Assembly: GCA_013151245.1 (NCBI GenBank)
Contig: JAADIR010000221.1
Span: forward strand, 7,846-46,484
Reading direction: 5' to 3'
Length of the DNA: 38,639 nt
Source: Chlorobiota bacterium
GTDB lineage: Bacteria; Bacteroidota; Ignavibacteria; Ignavibacteriales; Melioribacteraceae
Part shown: piece by piece, positions 1-9,300 of the stretch
Layout of the letters: the number at the start of each line of letters is the position of its first letter
How positions within the stretch are numbered: position 1 is the first letter of the stretch
Translations under genes and position numbers: made by a program
Notes under the pieces: model-generated
Seen by the model: the letters and a program-made list of their open reading frames with translations, nothing else
Database searches by the model: none
Told to the model about the DNA's origin: nothing

Positions 1-222
1 ATTAATATTATCTCCGAAGATTTTATCGGCGCCGACGGTATTCGCCGCGACGTTACGGAAGTAAAACTCAATTTCCAATTCGGCGCGGGTTTTGCGATTA
101 AACTTTTTGGAGACGTCTATTTGGATTTAAACGCCTTTTATAATACGCATATCTTGCGCTCCGACATTCCTTATAATATTACCGGACTCGAATACGGCGC
201 TGGTTTAAATTTTGGGCTATAA
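1..222 (+). CDS. C-terminal fragment of an outer-membrane beta-barrel protein
   Basis: Frame 1 is open from the first base and ends at TAA 220-222, giving the last 73 residues of a protein that begins outside the window. The fragment alternates polar and aromatic/aliphatic residues (for example VKLNFQFGAGFAIKLFG and VYLDLNAFYNTHIL) and ends in the short strand YGAGLNFGL. That pattern is typical of the last strands of Bacteroidota outer-membrane barrels. No catalytic or binding motif is visible and the family cannot be named from this piece. It may be a porin-like or OmpA/PorT-like barrel. It is on the opposite strand to the efflux operon and separated from it by about 670 bases, so it is probably unrelated to it. 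Confidence 0.7.
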   Translation: MNIISEDFIGADGIRRDVTEVKLNFQFGAGFAIKLFGDVYLDLNAFYNTHILRSDIPYNITGLEYGAGLNFGL

Positions 223-516
223 AGGTTAGAGTTTCTAAAAAAAAATAAATTTCCGTAAAATAAAATTCTAAATTATTTACTTAGTAGCGCGATTAGTAAC
301 ATTTTTTGACTTATAAATGTCATTTCGGAATAAAAGATGATTTTTTTTTAGCAAAATTCTATTAGTCATTTCAAATCCCGATGTAGTTCGCATCGTGAGA
401 TATTTTTGTTTCCACGCTTTCCCGAAGAAAAAAGTTAATTTATTGCAGTGAATTATTAGTGATTTTTAGACGTGATTTGGGCGTAATAAACTTGATTATT
501 TTTGTGTTTTCCTTTT

Positions 517-544
517 ATAACTATAATTTCGCGCCTATGGCGCT
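517..544 (-). repeat. REP-like palindrome, family 1, copy 1
   Basis: Read on the minus strand this is AAGCGCC-ATA-GGCGCGA followed by AATTATAGTTA. The 5-base stem GCGCC/GGCGC is followed by the tail shared with the other three copies (GATATTATGGTAA-like). The stem sequence differs between copies but stays self-complementary, which points to a structural rather than a sequence constraint. Confidence 0.6.
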
Positions 545-567
545 TTTTCTTTTCTCGGTTATTCTTC

Positions 568-594
568 TTACCATAATCTCGCATCTACGATGCT
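568..594 (-). repeat. REP-like palindrome, family 1, copy 2
   Basis: Minus-strand reading is AAGCATC-GTA-GATGCGA followed by GATTATGGTAA. The stem GCATC/GATGC is different from copy 1 but complementary, and the tail is nearly identical to copy 3. Confidence 0.6.
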
Positions 595-677
595 TTTTCC
601 TTTATCATTAAAGCGCTCCGATATGCTGTCAGCGGTTATTGCATATTCGGCGTTATTCTACTTTTACTTTATCTTTC

Positions 678-707
678 AAGCTCCGATAGGAGCGATATTA
701 TGGTAAT
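678..707 (+). repeat. REP-like palindrome, family 1, copy 3
   Basis: Plus-strand reading is AAGCTCC-GATA-GGAGCGA followed by TATTATGGTAAT. It points towards the two minus-strand copies in a head-to-head layout. Elements of this shape recur in many Bacteroidota genomes and are often associated with REP-type (Y1, TnpA_REP) transposases; no transposase lies in this window. Confidence 0.65.
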
Positions 708-730
708 CTTGAAACGCTGGACAACAATAA

Positions 731-755
731 AAGCTCCGTGGGAGCGATATTATCT
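731..755 (+). repeat. REP-like palindrome, family 1, copy 4
   Basis: Plus-strand reading is AAGCTCC-GTG-GGAGCGATATTATC. It has the same stem as copy 3 with a different loop, and lies about 25 bases downstream of it in the same orientation. The tail diverges after ATTAT. Confidence 0.6.
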
Positions 756-762
756 ATTAGTT

Positions 763-775
763 CAGGGCGTCCCTG
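763..775. repeat. Short perfect palindrome CAGGG-CGT-CCCTG
   Basis: A 5-base perfect stem with a 3-base loop directly follows copy 4 of the repeat series. It may be a different small repeat or a separate stem-loop. There is no U-tract, so it is not a good terminator. Confidence 0.4.
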
Positions 776-890
776 CGTAGAAAACATACGGCGTTGTTTG
801 TCGGGAGTGAGATGTTTATTAATTTTTAAAAGATTTCTAATATTTGTTTACAATAGTAAATAAATCAATTCATATTTTACTGAAGCCGAA

Positions 891-1616
891 TCAAATAAAT
901 TTTTCTCTTTTTTGAAGATTAAGCAGCCCGTATAAAAGGGAAAGAATTGTAGCGCTGAAAAGATAAAGTCTGTTTGTAGTTATAACGGATTCCCAAATCG
1001 TTTCGTTCATATCGCGCGGAAGACTGAAGGGATTAAGAAAAATATTCCATTTGCTTCCTTCGAGAATTCCGCCGGAAACCCAAAATATCAATCCGATTAT
1101 TACCATTATTACCGCCGTTCCGTTTCCGTTGCGGACCGCAGTTGAAACTGCAAAGGCAAGACTGCCGAGGAAGAAAATAGGAAACATCAACTGATAAACC
1201 ATTTCGAAAACCGGCGCGGGCGTTAATGCAAATGCGCTCAAACCCGCGAGAAGAGCGAGCAGAAGCGATACTAAAACGTAAATCATCCCGAGACGCGGAA
1301 GCCAAACCTTGAAGCGGTAATTGGGAATTGCGAAAAGATTTTCAAGCATCCGCATATCTTCGTCGTTTTGAATTCCGAAAGCGGTAGGATAGAAAATCAG
1401 AAGAATCCCGGGAAAAAGAAGAAGATAATAAACTCCGCCTTCGGTAAAATCGGAAGATGAAAAAAGATTAATTGTCGTTACAATTAAAAAGAAAATGATT
1501 GCAGTCAAAAGAAAATAAATAAACTTGTTCCCGAAAATTATTTTCATTGAATAACGGAATTCGTCTTTAATGATAATAATAAGATTTTTAATATTTAATT
1601 TCTGTTTGCCTTTCAA
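891..1616 (-). CDS. ABC-2 type transporter permease, probable partner of the fused ATPase
   Basis: A 241-residue integral membrane protein with six predicted hydrophobic segments (about residues 30-50, 62-82, 109-131, 140-160, 167-186, 217-235) and a short cytoplasmic N-terminus, the usual layout of an ABC-2 permease half. It has no ATPase motifs. The start is TTG at 1614-1616, chosen because an AGGAG lies about 7 bases upstream; the ATG overlapping that site is followed at once by a stop. It is the last gene of the minus-strand operon, 52 bases after the RND-ABC fusion gene, so its likely role is to form the membrane channel driven by the ABC domain of that fusion. The substrate cannot be read from the sequence. 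Confidence 0.75.
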   Translation of the reverse strand: MKGKQKLNIKNLIIIIKDEFRYSMKIIFGNKFIYFLLTAIIFFLIVTTINLFSSSDFTEGGVYYLLLFPGILLIFYPTAFGIQNDEDMRMLENLFAIPNYRFKVWLPRLGMIYVLVSLLLALLAGLSAFALTPAPVFEMVYQLMFPIFFLGSLAFAVSTAVRNGNGTAVIMVIIGLIFWVSGGILEGSKWNIFLNPFSLPRDMNETIWESVITTNRLYLFSATILSLLYGLLNLQKREKFI

Positions 1617-1623
1617 TTCATCG

Positions 1624-1679
1624 CTCCTAAATTCCAGCTCCTAAATTCTAACTCCTAGTTTCTAACTCCTATCTACTAA
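1624..1679 (-). repeat. Tandem heptanucleotide repeat carrying repeated AGGAG motifs
   Basis: Eight consecutive 7-base units follow the consensus YTYCTAA on the plus strand (CTCCTAA, ATTCCAG, CTCCTAA, ATTCTAA, CTCCTAG, TTTCTAA, CTCCTAT, CTACTAA). Every second unit reads TAGGAG on the minus strand, so the transcript carries a series of Shine-Dalgarno-like sites before the TTG start of the 3'-most gene of the operon. The array overlaps the last codons of the upstream fusion gene. Confidence 0.75.
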
Positions 1680-4600
1680 CTCCCGCCGTTTGTAAATATA
1701 AATAAGCGTCCTCAAGAGTCGCCTTAACGGGATAAGCGTTTTCAGCAGGCTGCGTCTCGGAGATGCAGCGGAGTTTAATTTTATCGCCGTCCCGCATGTG
1801 ATGCACAACCATAAGTTTCTCTCGCGTTTCGGGAAACTCTTGCGGTTCAACATGCATCGTCCATACTTTTCCTTCGGCGGCTTTTGTCATATTTATCGGC
1901 TCGCCGAGGTAGCGGACTTTTCCATCGTTCAAAACCGCAACTCGGTTGCAAGAGCTTGAAATATCTTCAATGATATGCGTTGAGAAAATCACAATTCTTT
2001 CGCGGCTGAGTTCAACCAAAAGATTTCTAAAACGGATTCTTTCACGCGGGTCCAAACCGGCGGTCGGTTCGTCAACGACAAGTATCCTCGGTAAATGAAG
2101 CAATATTTGCGCGATGCCGATACGCTGCTTCATTCCGCCGGAAAACGAACCGATCTTTTCATCTTTATGTTCAAACATGCGAACCGATTCGAGCGTTTCG
2201 GATATTCTCTTTTTTCTTTCCACGGCGTCAATTAATCCTTTTAGAATCGCTTGATAATCTAAAAATTCGTAAGCCGTCATATTTTCATACATTCCGAATT
2301 CTTGCGGAAGGTAACCGATTAACCCTTGCAGCTCTTCGCGGTATTTATTTCTGTCGACGCCGTTAATGGTAACGGCGCCGTAACTTTGCTCGAATATCCC
2401 GCAGATAATCCGCATTAGCGTAGTCTTTCCCGCGCCGTTTGGTCCAAGTAAACCGAACATACCGTTCCCGATTTCCAGCGAAACTTTATCGAGCGCTTTG
2501 AACGGTTCTTTCTTTTTCCCGATTACGGGAATCACGAGCACAAATCTGTAATATCTTATTTTAATTTTTCCCGTTAAATTTTTATCGTTGACGCTTTCAA
2601 TAATTTTATCGGTCAGCTTTTGAGAAGTTGAGTAAATTAATAAAGCGCCGAACCACAGAAACGCGATTACTCCGGTTCCGAATAAAGAATCCCAATTAAA
2701 ATAGAAGTAAACAATATTGAAAAACGGGAAACCCCAATAGAATAAGGGCGTTAAAAGATTAAGCCAGCGCTTCTGCTTTTTGTAGTTGAATGATTTTACG
2801 GCTATCGTCGTTCTTTTCAAAAGAGCAAGAGCGAAAAAGAAAAGAATATGAATGAGAACAAAATTCCAAAATGACGACTCAAGATAAAAGTATGTGAAAT
2901 ATATCATATAAAGCAAAAGAGGCGTCTGCCAGATGAAATTTTCCAAAAGCGAATGAAGATTGTTTTTACCGCCGTTTTCAGTCGATTGATTTTTCCCGCG
3001 TTTCCACTCGCGGACAAATCGCGAAGGCAGATCATAAATCTTCACGACGTTTCTGATCTTAATAGTAATCGGTTCATTATCGCCGATTAGATTTGCATTA
3101 GCCTGGCGGAGACTGTTTTGAATAAAGTAAGTTAACGCAGGAATGGAAATCAAAACAAGAAAAAGATCCGCAAGCCGCCAAATGAAACTATCAATATCCG
3201 CGTAAATCAAATAGGATAAAATTAGAAGCGTTGCAAATTGAAATAATTTAATATTCAAACTTAAATTCTTAAACCATTGAAGCGCGGATTCGAGACCCGA
3301 ATACATTGTTGGAATTAAGATAAGCGTAAAAAGCGTGCTTACGCTCAAACCTCCGATAACGGTTATCGCAAAAGGCGCGCCAATTTCGGCGACGTATTGA
3401 ACTTGTCCCATTGCAAGAGGAATCATCGCGACAATTGTCGTTACGGCGGTGATTAAAATCGGACGGACGCGCGCAAGTCCGGCGGTAACAAGGGCGCGCG
3501 GCGTTGTAAATCCGCGTTTCCGTAAATTGTTTGAATAATCGATCAGAATAATTCCGTTGTTTACCACAATTCCGAGGAGTATTAAAAATCCCGTTAACGT
3601 GTTCGTATTCAGAAGCGAATTGCCCGTGAAAATCAAAGCCGCCAAAGCGCCAATCGCGGCGAGCGGAATTGAAAACATCAATATCAACGGGGTTAAGAGC
3701 GATTCGAAAACGGAAGCTAAAATCATATAAATAAGAAGAGCCGCAACGGCAATTAAGAAATAGTATTCGTCGTACGGATTATCGTCGTGAACGACTTCAA
3801 CTGCAATGCCCGCGGGAAGCGTTAAAGCGGCTACTAATTCGTCCACTTCGTTTCGCGCCGATTCGAGCAATTCCTTTGAATCGTTTACTTCCGAAAGAAA
3901 CGAGTAACTGACTTCAATCTGCTTTTCCTGATTCATCCGATATATGGAAGACATTCCGCCCGAGTAAATAAAACGCGCAATCTGCCGAAGATCAAATATA
4001 CTTCCGCCGCCGCCAAAGATTTTTATTTTACGCAAATCGTCAATTGTTTTTTCCGCTTTTTCATTTTCGCCCGTTTGTATCGTTATGTCGTAGCTGTCCG
4101 TTCCGCTTTTGAAAACCGTATTGGAGGAAAATTGATTGTTGAACGTTGCAAGTTCCGAAACGATTGACGAGAGGGGAATATCATACTTTGCAAGAATAGT
4201 TTGATCGAATAATATGTGAATTTCCGGTCTGGTCCCGGAAGCGGAGACTCGCGCAAAGTTTACGGAAGATAAGTTGTCGAGATAGTATTGAATGTCCTCG
4301 GCGACCTTTTCCATCCTCTGAAAGTCGTTGCCTTTGATTACGACTTTTTCCGTCTGTTGCCCGACGCCGAGCATCCTTTGGAACGCCCGTCCCATATTGG
4401 CTCCGGCGCCGCTTCTGAAACGGCTGTTCGAAGACGGCGGTTCAAAGCTTATGTCCGCGCTTCTAATACCGTTGACTTTATTTTGAATATCCTCTTTAAT
4501 ATCTTCTATTGAACGGTTGTCCAAATCTTTGTAATCTTTTTTAAGTTTAATCGTAACCGTCGATTCATCCGCGCGGATGTTGCTGATTACGTCTTCTTTT

Positions 4601-6366
4601 TCTTTTATATCGGCAAGTTTTTCCTCGATGCTTTTTACAATTTGATCGGATTTTTCAAGCGTCGTTCCCTGCGGGTTTTCAACGTAAAGAGAGAAAGATG
4701 CGGTTTCCGTTTCCTGAGTTACGTTTACGCTGATTGCAAGAGCAATAAACACGGCGGCAAAAAAAATGATTACGGAGGTAATAATAGTTCTTGCCGGAAA
4801 GCGCATACTTGCTTTAAGAAGAACGAGATAAATCCGCATCAATCTGTTGTCTCCGCTAATGCGGTGAAATTTGATCCGGTTATTTTTTTTCGTCAAAAAA
4901 TAATGGGTTATCATTGGAATAAAAAGAAGAGCGATGAAAAGCGAAATGATAAGCGTGGAGACTACGGAAACGCCGATATTCAAACCGAGTTCGCTCACTA
5001 AAAAATTTGACGAAAAAAGAAACGGTAGAAAAACCGTTACAGTCGTTAAAGTTGCGGCAAAAATTGAACGCCAAACTTCTTTTGTTCCACGCGCGACAGC
5101 TTTTGTCGCGTCCTTTTCTTTTTCGGCAAGGCGATATATGTTTTCCAGCACAACGACGCTGTTGTCCAGCAGCATCCCAATGGAAAGCGCGATTCCGATA
5201 AGGGTCAGCGAGTTTATTGAAATATTGTAAGTGTAGAAAAAATTGAACGCCGTAAAAACCGAAACCGGAATTGCCAGCCCGACGGAAAAAATGAGCCGGA
5301 AATTTCTCAAGAAAAGCCAGAGCACAATAATAGCAAGCAATGCGCCGGTCATTGCAAGGTTTATTATTGTATCGATGCTTTCTTCCATTTCTTCCGCGGA
5401 ATTTCTTTGAACGACAATCGCTATGTCCTGTCCGGCAAATTTAGCGTTGAGTTTATCAATCTCCGATTTTACTTTATGCGAAAGCTCAATCAAATTTACC
5501 TGCGATTCGCGGGCGAGTTGGATTGTGACCGCGTCTTTTCCGTTTACGCGGCTGTAACTCTCTTCTTCCTTAGTTCCGAAAAAAATATCGGCGACGTCTT
5601 TCAGTTTAATTTGTCCGCTGTTTTTTACTATAATATTTTCCAGCTGCGAAATATCTCTGTTTTCCGCCGAGACGTTCACAAAATATCTTCTGTTGTATTG
5701 ATCGACTTTGCCGACGAATCTTTTTTCAAATTGATTTTGGTTTATGATAGAGCTGATTTTAGCGGGCGTAAGTCCGAATGCATCTACCGCTTCCTCGTCA
5801 AGAATTACTTTAACCGATTTCTCTCTTCCGCCGGTTGCCTGCACGTTTGCAATTCCGTCGATGCTTTCAAGTTCGGGCGTAATATATTTATCAACGATGT
5901 TCCGCACTCTGTCAACTCCGCCGCCGCCGCGTACCTGCAAATCCATAAATTGATTTGTCATTTGTTCGGTATTGATTTTAATAACGTTTACCGTAAAATT
6001 ATCGGGCAATCGGGAGCGGGCTTCGTCAATTTTTTCATAAAGTTTAAGGTAAGCGTATTTTGTTTGAGCGCTGCCCGAGTAAGTAATGAAAATTGTTCCC
6101 GAACGGTAGTCGGCGTAAGACTCAATGCTTTCAATGTTTTCAAGCGTTCCAATCGCGCCCTCAAGAGGAATGATAGCCTGGTTTTCAATATAAGCCGGAG
6201 TAAGCTCCTGACGGGAATCGACGCGGACAATCATTACCGGAAGTTCAACGTTGGGCAAAAGTTCAACCGGAAGCTGCTTGTACGAAACGTATCCGAGAAA
6301 AGTAAGCCCGATAAAGAGCATACTGACAAATACTTTTCTCTTGATGAAAAATTCTATCGTTTTCAT
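1669..6366 (-). CDS. RND efflux permease fused to a six-helix linker and an ABC transporter ATPase
   Basis: One uninterrupted 1565-residue frame. Residues 1-1030 form a complete HAE-type RND permease: TM1, two large periplasmic loops and the TM4 motif GMLLDNSVVV with D401. N936-N937 stand where AcrB has its TM10 lysine. Residues 1038-1250 hold about six further hydrophobic helices. Residues 1287-1565 are a full ABC ATPase: Walker A GPNGAGKTT 1308-1316, Q-loop Q1355, signature FSGGMKQR from 1408, Walker B ILVVDEP 1428-1434 and H-loop H1464, so it should hydrolyse ATP. An even number of added helices leaves the ATPase in the cytoplasm. A stretch at 1098-1112 (TIKIRNVVKIY) resembles the first strand of an ABC domain, before four of the extra helices. 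Neighbours are a second RND permease 7 bases upstream and an ABC-2 permease downstream. Substrate unknown. Confidence 0.85.
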   Translation of the reverse strand: MKTIEFFIKRKVFVSMLFIGLTFLGYVSYKQLPVELLPNVELPVMIVRVDSRQELTPAYIENQAIIPLEGAIGTLENIESIESYADYRSGTIFITYSGSAQTKYAYLKLYEKIDEARSRLPDNFTVNVIKINTEQMTNQFMDLQVRGGGGVDRVRNIVDKYITPELESIDGIANVQATGGREKSVKVILDEEAVDAFGLTPAKISSIINQNQFEKRFVGKVDQYNRRYFVNVSAENRDISQLENIIVKNSGQIKLKDVADIFFGTKEEESYSRVNGKDAVTIQLARESQVNLIELSHKVKSEIDKLNAKFAGQDIAIVVQRNSAEEMEESIDTIINLAMTGALLAIIVLWLFLRNFRLIFSVGLAIPVSVFTAFNFFYTYNISINSLTLIGIALSIGMLLDNSVVVLENIYRLAEKEKDATKAVARGTKEVWRSIFAATLTTVTVFLPFLFSSNFLVSELGLNIGVSVVSTLIISLFIALLFIPMITHYFLTKKNNRIKFHRISGDNRLMRIYLVLLKASMRFPARTIITSVIIFFAAVFIALAISVNVTQETETASFSLYVENPQGTTLEKSDQIVKSIEEKLADIKEKEDVISNIRADESTVTIKLKKDYKDLDNRSIEDIKEDIQNKVNGIRSADISFEPPSSNSRFRSGAGANMGRAFQRMLGVGQQTEKVVIKGNDFQRMEKVAEDIQYYLDNLSSVNFARVSASGTRPEIHILFDQTILAKYDIPLSSIVSELATFNNQFSSNTVFKSGTDSYDITIQTGENEKAEKTIDDLRKIKIFGGGGSIFDLRQIARFIYSGGMSSIYRMNQEKQIEVSYSFLSEVNDSKELLESARNEVDELVAALTLPAGIAVEVVHDDNPYDEYYFLIAVAALLIYMILASVFESLLTPLILMFSIPLAAIGALAALIFTGNSLLNTNTLTGFLILLGIVVNNGIILIDYSNNLRKRGFTTPRALVTAGLARVRPILITAVTTIVAMIPLAMGQVQYVAEIGAPFAITVIGGLSVSTLFTLILIPTMYSGLESALQWFKNLSLNIKLFQFATLLILSYLIYADIDSFIWRLADLFLVLISIPALTYFIQNSLRQANANLIGDNEPITIKIRNVVKIYDLPSRFVREWKRGKNQSTENGGKNNLHSLLENFIWQTPLLLYMIYFTYFYLESSFWNFVLIHILFFFALALLKRTTIAVKSFNYKKQKRWLNLLTPLFYWGFPFFNIVYFYFNWDSLFGTGVIAFLWFGALLIYSTSQKLTDKIIESVNDKNLTGKIKIRYYRFVLVIPVIGKKKEPFKALDKVSLEIGNGMFGLLGPNGAGKTTLMRIICGIFEQSYGAVTINGVDRNKYREELQGLIGYLPQEFGMYENMTAYEFLDYQAILKGLIDAVERKKRISETLESVRMFEHKDEKIGSFSGGMKQRIGIAQILLHLPRILVVDEPTAGLDPRERIRFRNLLVELSRERIVIFSTHIIEDISSSCNRVAVLNDGKVRYLGEPINMTKAAEGKVWTMHVEPQEFPETREKLMVVHHMRDGDKIKLRCISETQPAENAYPVKATLEDAYLYLQTAGVSR

Positions 6367-6373
6367 AGAATAA

Positions 6374-9300
6374 TTATTTCCCGCCGTAAAACATTTTATT
6401 CATCTTATCTTTGAATTGGTCGAGAACCGAATAAACGCAGGGAATAACGACGAGCGTTAATAAAGTGGAGGAGAGCAATCCGCCTATAACCGCTAAAGCC
6501 ATCGGCGCGCGCAATTCCGAGCCTTCGCCGAAATTAATTGTAAGAGGCAGAAGAGCGAGGATGGTTGTAAGACTCGTCATTATTATCGGTCTTATTCTTC
6601 TTCCGCCCGCCGCAATAATCGCTTCGTTTAGTTCCATTCCCTTCCGTTTCAGCTGATTGATTGCATCGACAAGAATTATTGAATCGTTAACGGCAATTCC
6701 GACAAGCATAATTATTCCGATGTAAGCCATGATGTTAAGAGGCATTCCAAGTATGAAAAAGGTTAACAACGCGCCGACTCCGGCTAGCGGGATTGTAAGC
6801 AGAATTGTAAACGGATGAATCAGCGATTCAAACTGCGAGGCAAGCGCCATATAAACTAATATAATCGAAAGTAGGAGAGCGAAAGTAAGGTTGCGCATAG
6901 ATTCCTCGCGCTTGGTTTCTTCTCCCGTAACCGCGGCTTTATAGTCGGGCGGAAAGTTAATGCCGGCGAGAATATCTTTAACCTCGGAAGCGATACGGTC
7001 GTAAGGCGCCGGGGACGATATGTCCGCCGTGATTCTACCAACGCGCGTTTGATCTGTTCTGTAGATTTCTTTGGGCGCGTTTGCAGTTGTAATTTCGGCA
7101 AGTTCCGAAAGTTGAAATTCGCTTCCATTAATTCTTATCGGCAAGTCTTCAAGTTTACTCAATTCAATTTTGGGCAGCGAGAGATTTATGTCGTTCATTT
7201 CGCCTTCAAAGTCCCATTGACCGGCGTTGTCGCCGTTGAGCTGCGATTCAATTTGCGCGCTGATTTGCGCGGGCGTAATATTGTAAAGTCCGCATTTCAA
7301 GCGGTCAATTTGAATATTAATCTCCGGCGCGCCGTTTTCAAAAGACGACTGAAGATTCGAAAGAAATTTTGTCTCGCGCAATTTTGTTAAAGCTTCGTTT
7401 GTTAATTTTTGAAGAGTTTCCAAGTCTTCCCCTTTTATTTCAACTTGAATCGGCGCGGTTTCCGTGCCCAGCATCATATTCAGCGGATTTTCGTAATCGA
7501 CGAAAGAAAATTCCATTTCCGGCACGGTTGAAAAAATATTTGCTATTGCGCTTTCGATTTCCGCCGAGGAAAGTTTTGTGTTTTTGTCGAAAATCATTTT
7601 TACGTTTGCGCTGTTTTCATCTTCAAAAAATGATTCGTTTCCGTTCTCGCTTCCCGACGGTCCGGCTTGAATAAAGAACTTCTCAAGCGTTTTGCCGAAC
7701 TTTTCTTTCATCAAATTTTCAAGCGCGACGGTCGTTTTATATGTCGTCAAAAGTTCCGTGCCTTCGGGCAGAGTAAGGCGGATTGAAAAAGTTTTCTTCT
7801 CCGATTTCGGCATAAATTCGCTGCCGATAAGAGGAAGAAGCGATACGGAAAAGAGAACCAGAATCAAAGCCGCTATAATTACCGTCCATTTCCTTTGAAG
7901 AACTTTTCTTAGAAAATCGGGATAACGTTTAAACGTAATTGTTTCGGGAACGGACTTACTTTTGCCGGTACGTAAAAATTTTATCGTCAGCATCGGAATA
8001 AATAAGAGCGCGACAAAAAGAGAGGAGATTAACGAGAAAGCTACCGTCCAAGCTTGATCTTTAAACAGTTCTCCCGAAGCGCCGTGAAGATAAACAATCG
8101 GGAGAAATACTACGATGGTGGTAATTGTTGAAGCCGTTATCGCTCCGCCTACTTCAGCCGTTCCGGTAACGGCGGCTTCTTTCAAGCTCATTCCGCTTTC
8201 GAGATTTCTGTAAATATTTTCCATTACGACAATCGCGTTGTCAACCAGCATTCCCGCGCCGAGCGCCAAACCGCCGAGCGTCATTATGTTGAGCGAAAGA
8301 TGATTGAAATACATTAAATTAAAAGTTGCGACAATTGAAATAGGAATAGCGGCGCTTATAATTGCCGTAACTCCAAACCGCCGCAAGAATACAAAGAGAA
8401 CAATAACGGCGAGAACAATTCCGTATAAAGCCGATTGCTCAACTTCGTCAATTGAGGCGCGAATGAATTTCCCTTGATTTTGGATGACGTCAAAGTTGTA
8501 GCCCGGCAGCGCTTTGCGGAGTTTGGTCAGCGATTTCCCCAATTCTTCAACCGCTTTTACGGTGTTATATTTTGTCTCCTTGTAAATCTGAAGTCCGAGA
8601 CATCTTTTTCCGTTTAGGCTGACGATGTTTTCCGGCTTGTCGTTAATAAATTCAACCGTGGCAACGTCTTTAAGATAAATGGGCGCTTCCGTTACGGTAT
8701 CGAGCGAAGCGGTTCGTTCAAATTTTAAAATCGTATTTTCAAAATCTTCAAGCGTTCCGAAAATCGAAACTCCTTTAATTATATATTTTTTCCCGAATTC
8801 GACAATCGAACCGCCGGAAACCGTCCGGTTGAAATTATCTATCTGAGTTTTCAAATTATCCAGCGTTAGATTGTGGGCGCGGAGTAGATATCGGTCGGTT
8901 TTTATCGATACTTCCTTGTTTTCGGCGCCGGTAATTTTTATGTCGGCTATTCCGTCCAATCTAATCAGTTCGTTTCTTATATAGTTTTCCGCAGTTTTGC
9001 GGAGAGCGTTCATATCGCCGACGCCGGGGTTTGAAAAGGCGATAACCATAACCGGTTCCGAGTTAGGATCTATTTGAGAAATTGTCAATTCGTCAACGTC
9101 CCAATTTTGCGAAGCGCCCGTAACGGTTTTCTGCAAATCAAGAAACGCCTCGTCCATATCTTTATCCCAAGAATACTCAACCGTAATCAGCGCCGCGCCT
9201 GTTTTTGTAACCGAAGAAACGCGCGTTGCGCCTCTCTGACGAATGGCGAGAGCTTCAATGCTTTCGGTGAAATTCTTCTCAATCTCTTCGGGCGGTTTCT

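Larger units (their letters stand above)
223..890. other. Gene-free stretch with REP-like palindromes
   Basis: I see no credible gene here. Bases 223-516 are AT-rich and largely featureless, apart from a small hairpin (CGATG 379-383 with CATCG 391-395) that may be a degraded copy of the repeat described next. Bases 517-775 hold four copies of a short palindromic element, two on each strand, plus an unrelated small palindrome. Bases 842-865 form an AT-only imperfect inverted repeat (10-base arms) just past the stop of the last gene of the minus-strand operon. It could help end that transcript, but no U-tract follows it. Confidence 0.7.

Noticed and set aside
1669-6366. RND-ABC fusion as an assembly or frameshift artefact
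   Set aside because: The frame is open throughout, the linker is a plausible set of membrane helices, all catalytic motifs are intact and a cognate permease follows; re-sequencing would still be decisive.
5407-6414. 335-codon open frame on the plus strand
   Set aside because: It lies antisense to the RND part of the fusion gene, has an unbalanced Phe/Asn/Arg-rich composition and no recognisable motif, and the minus-strand gene is certain.
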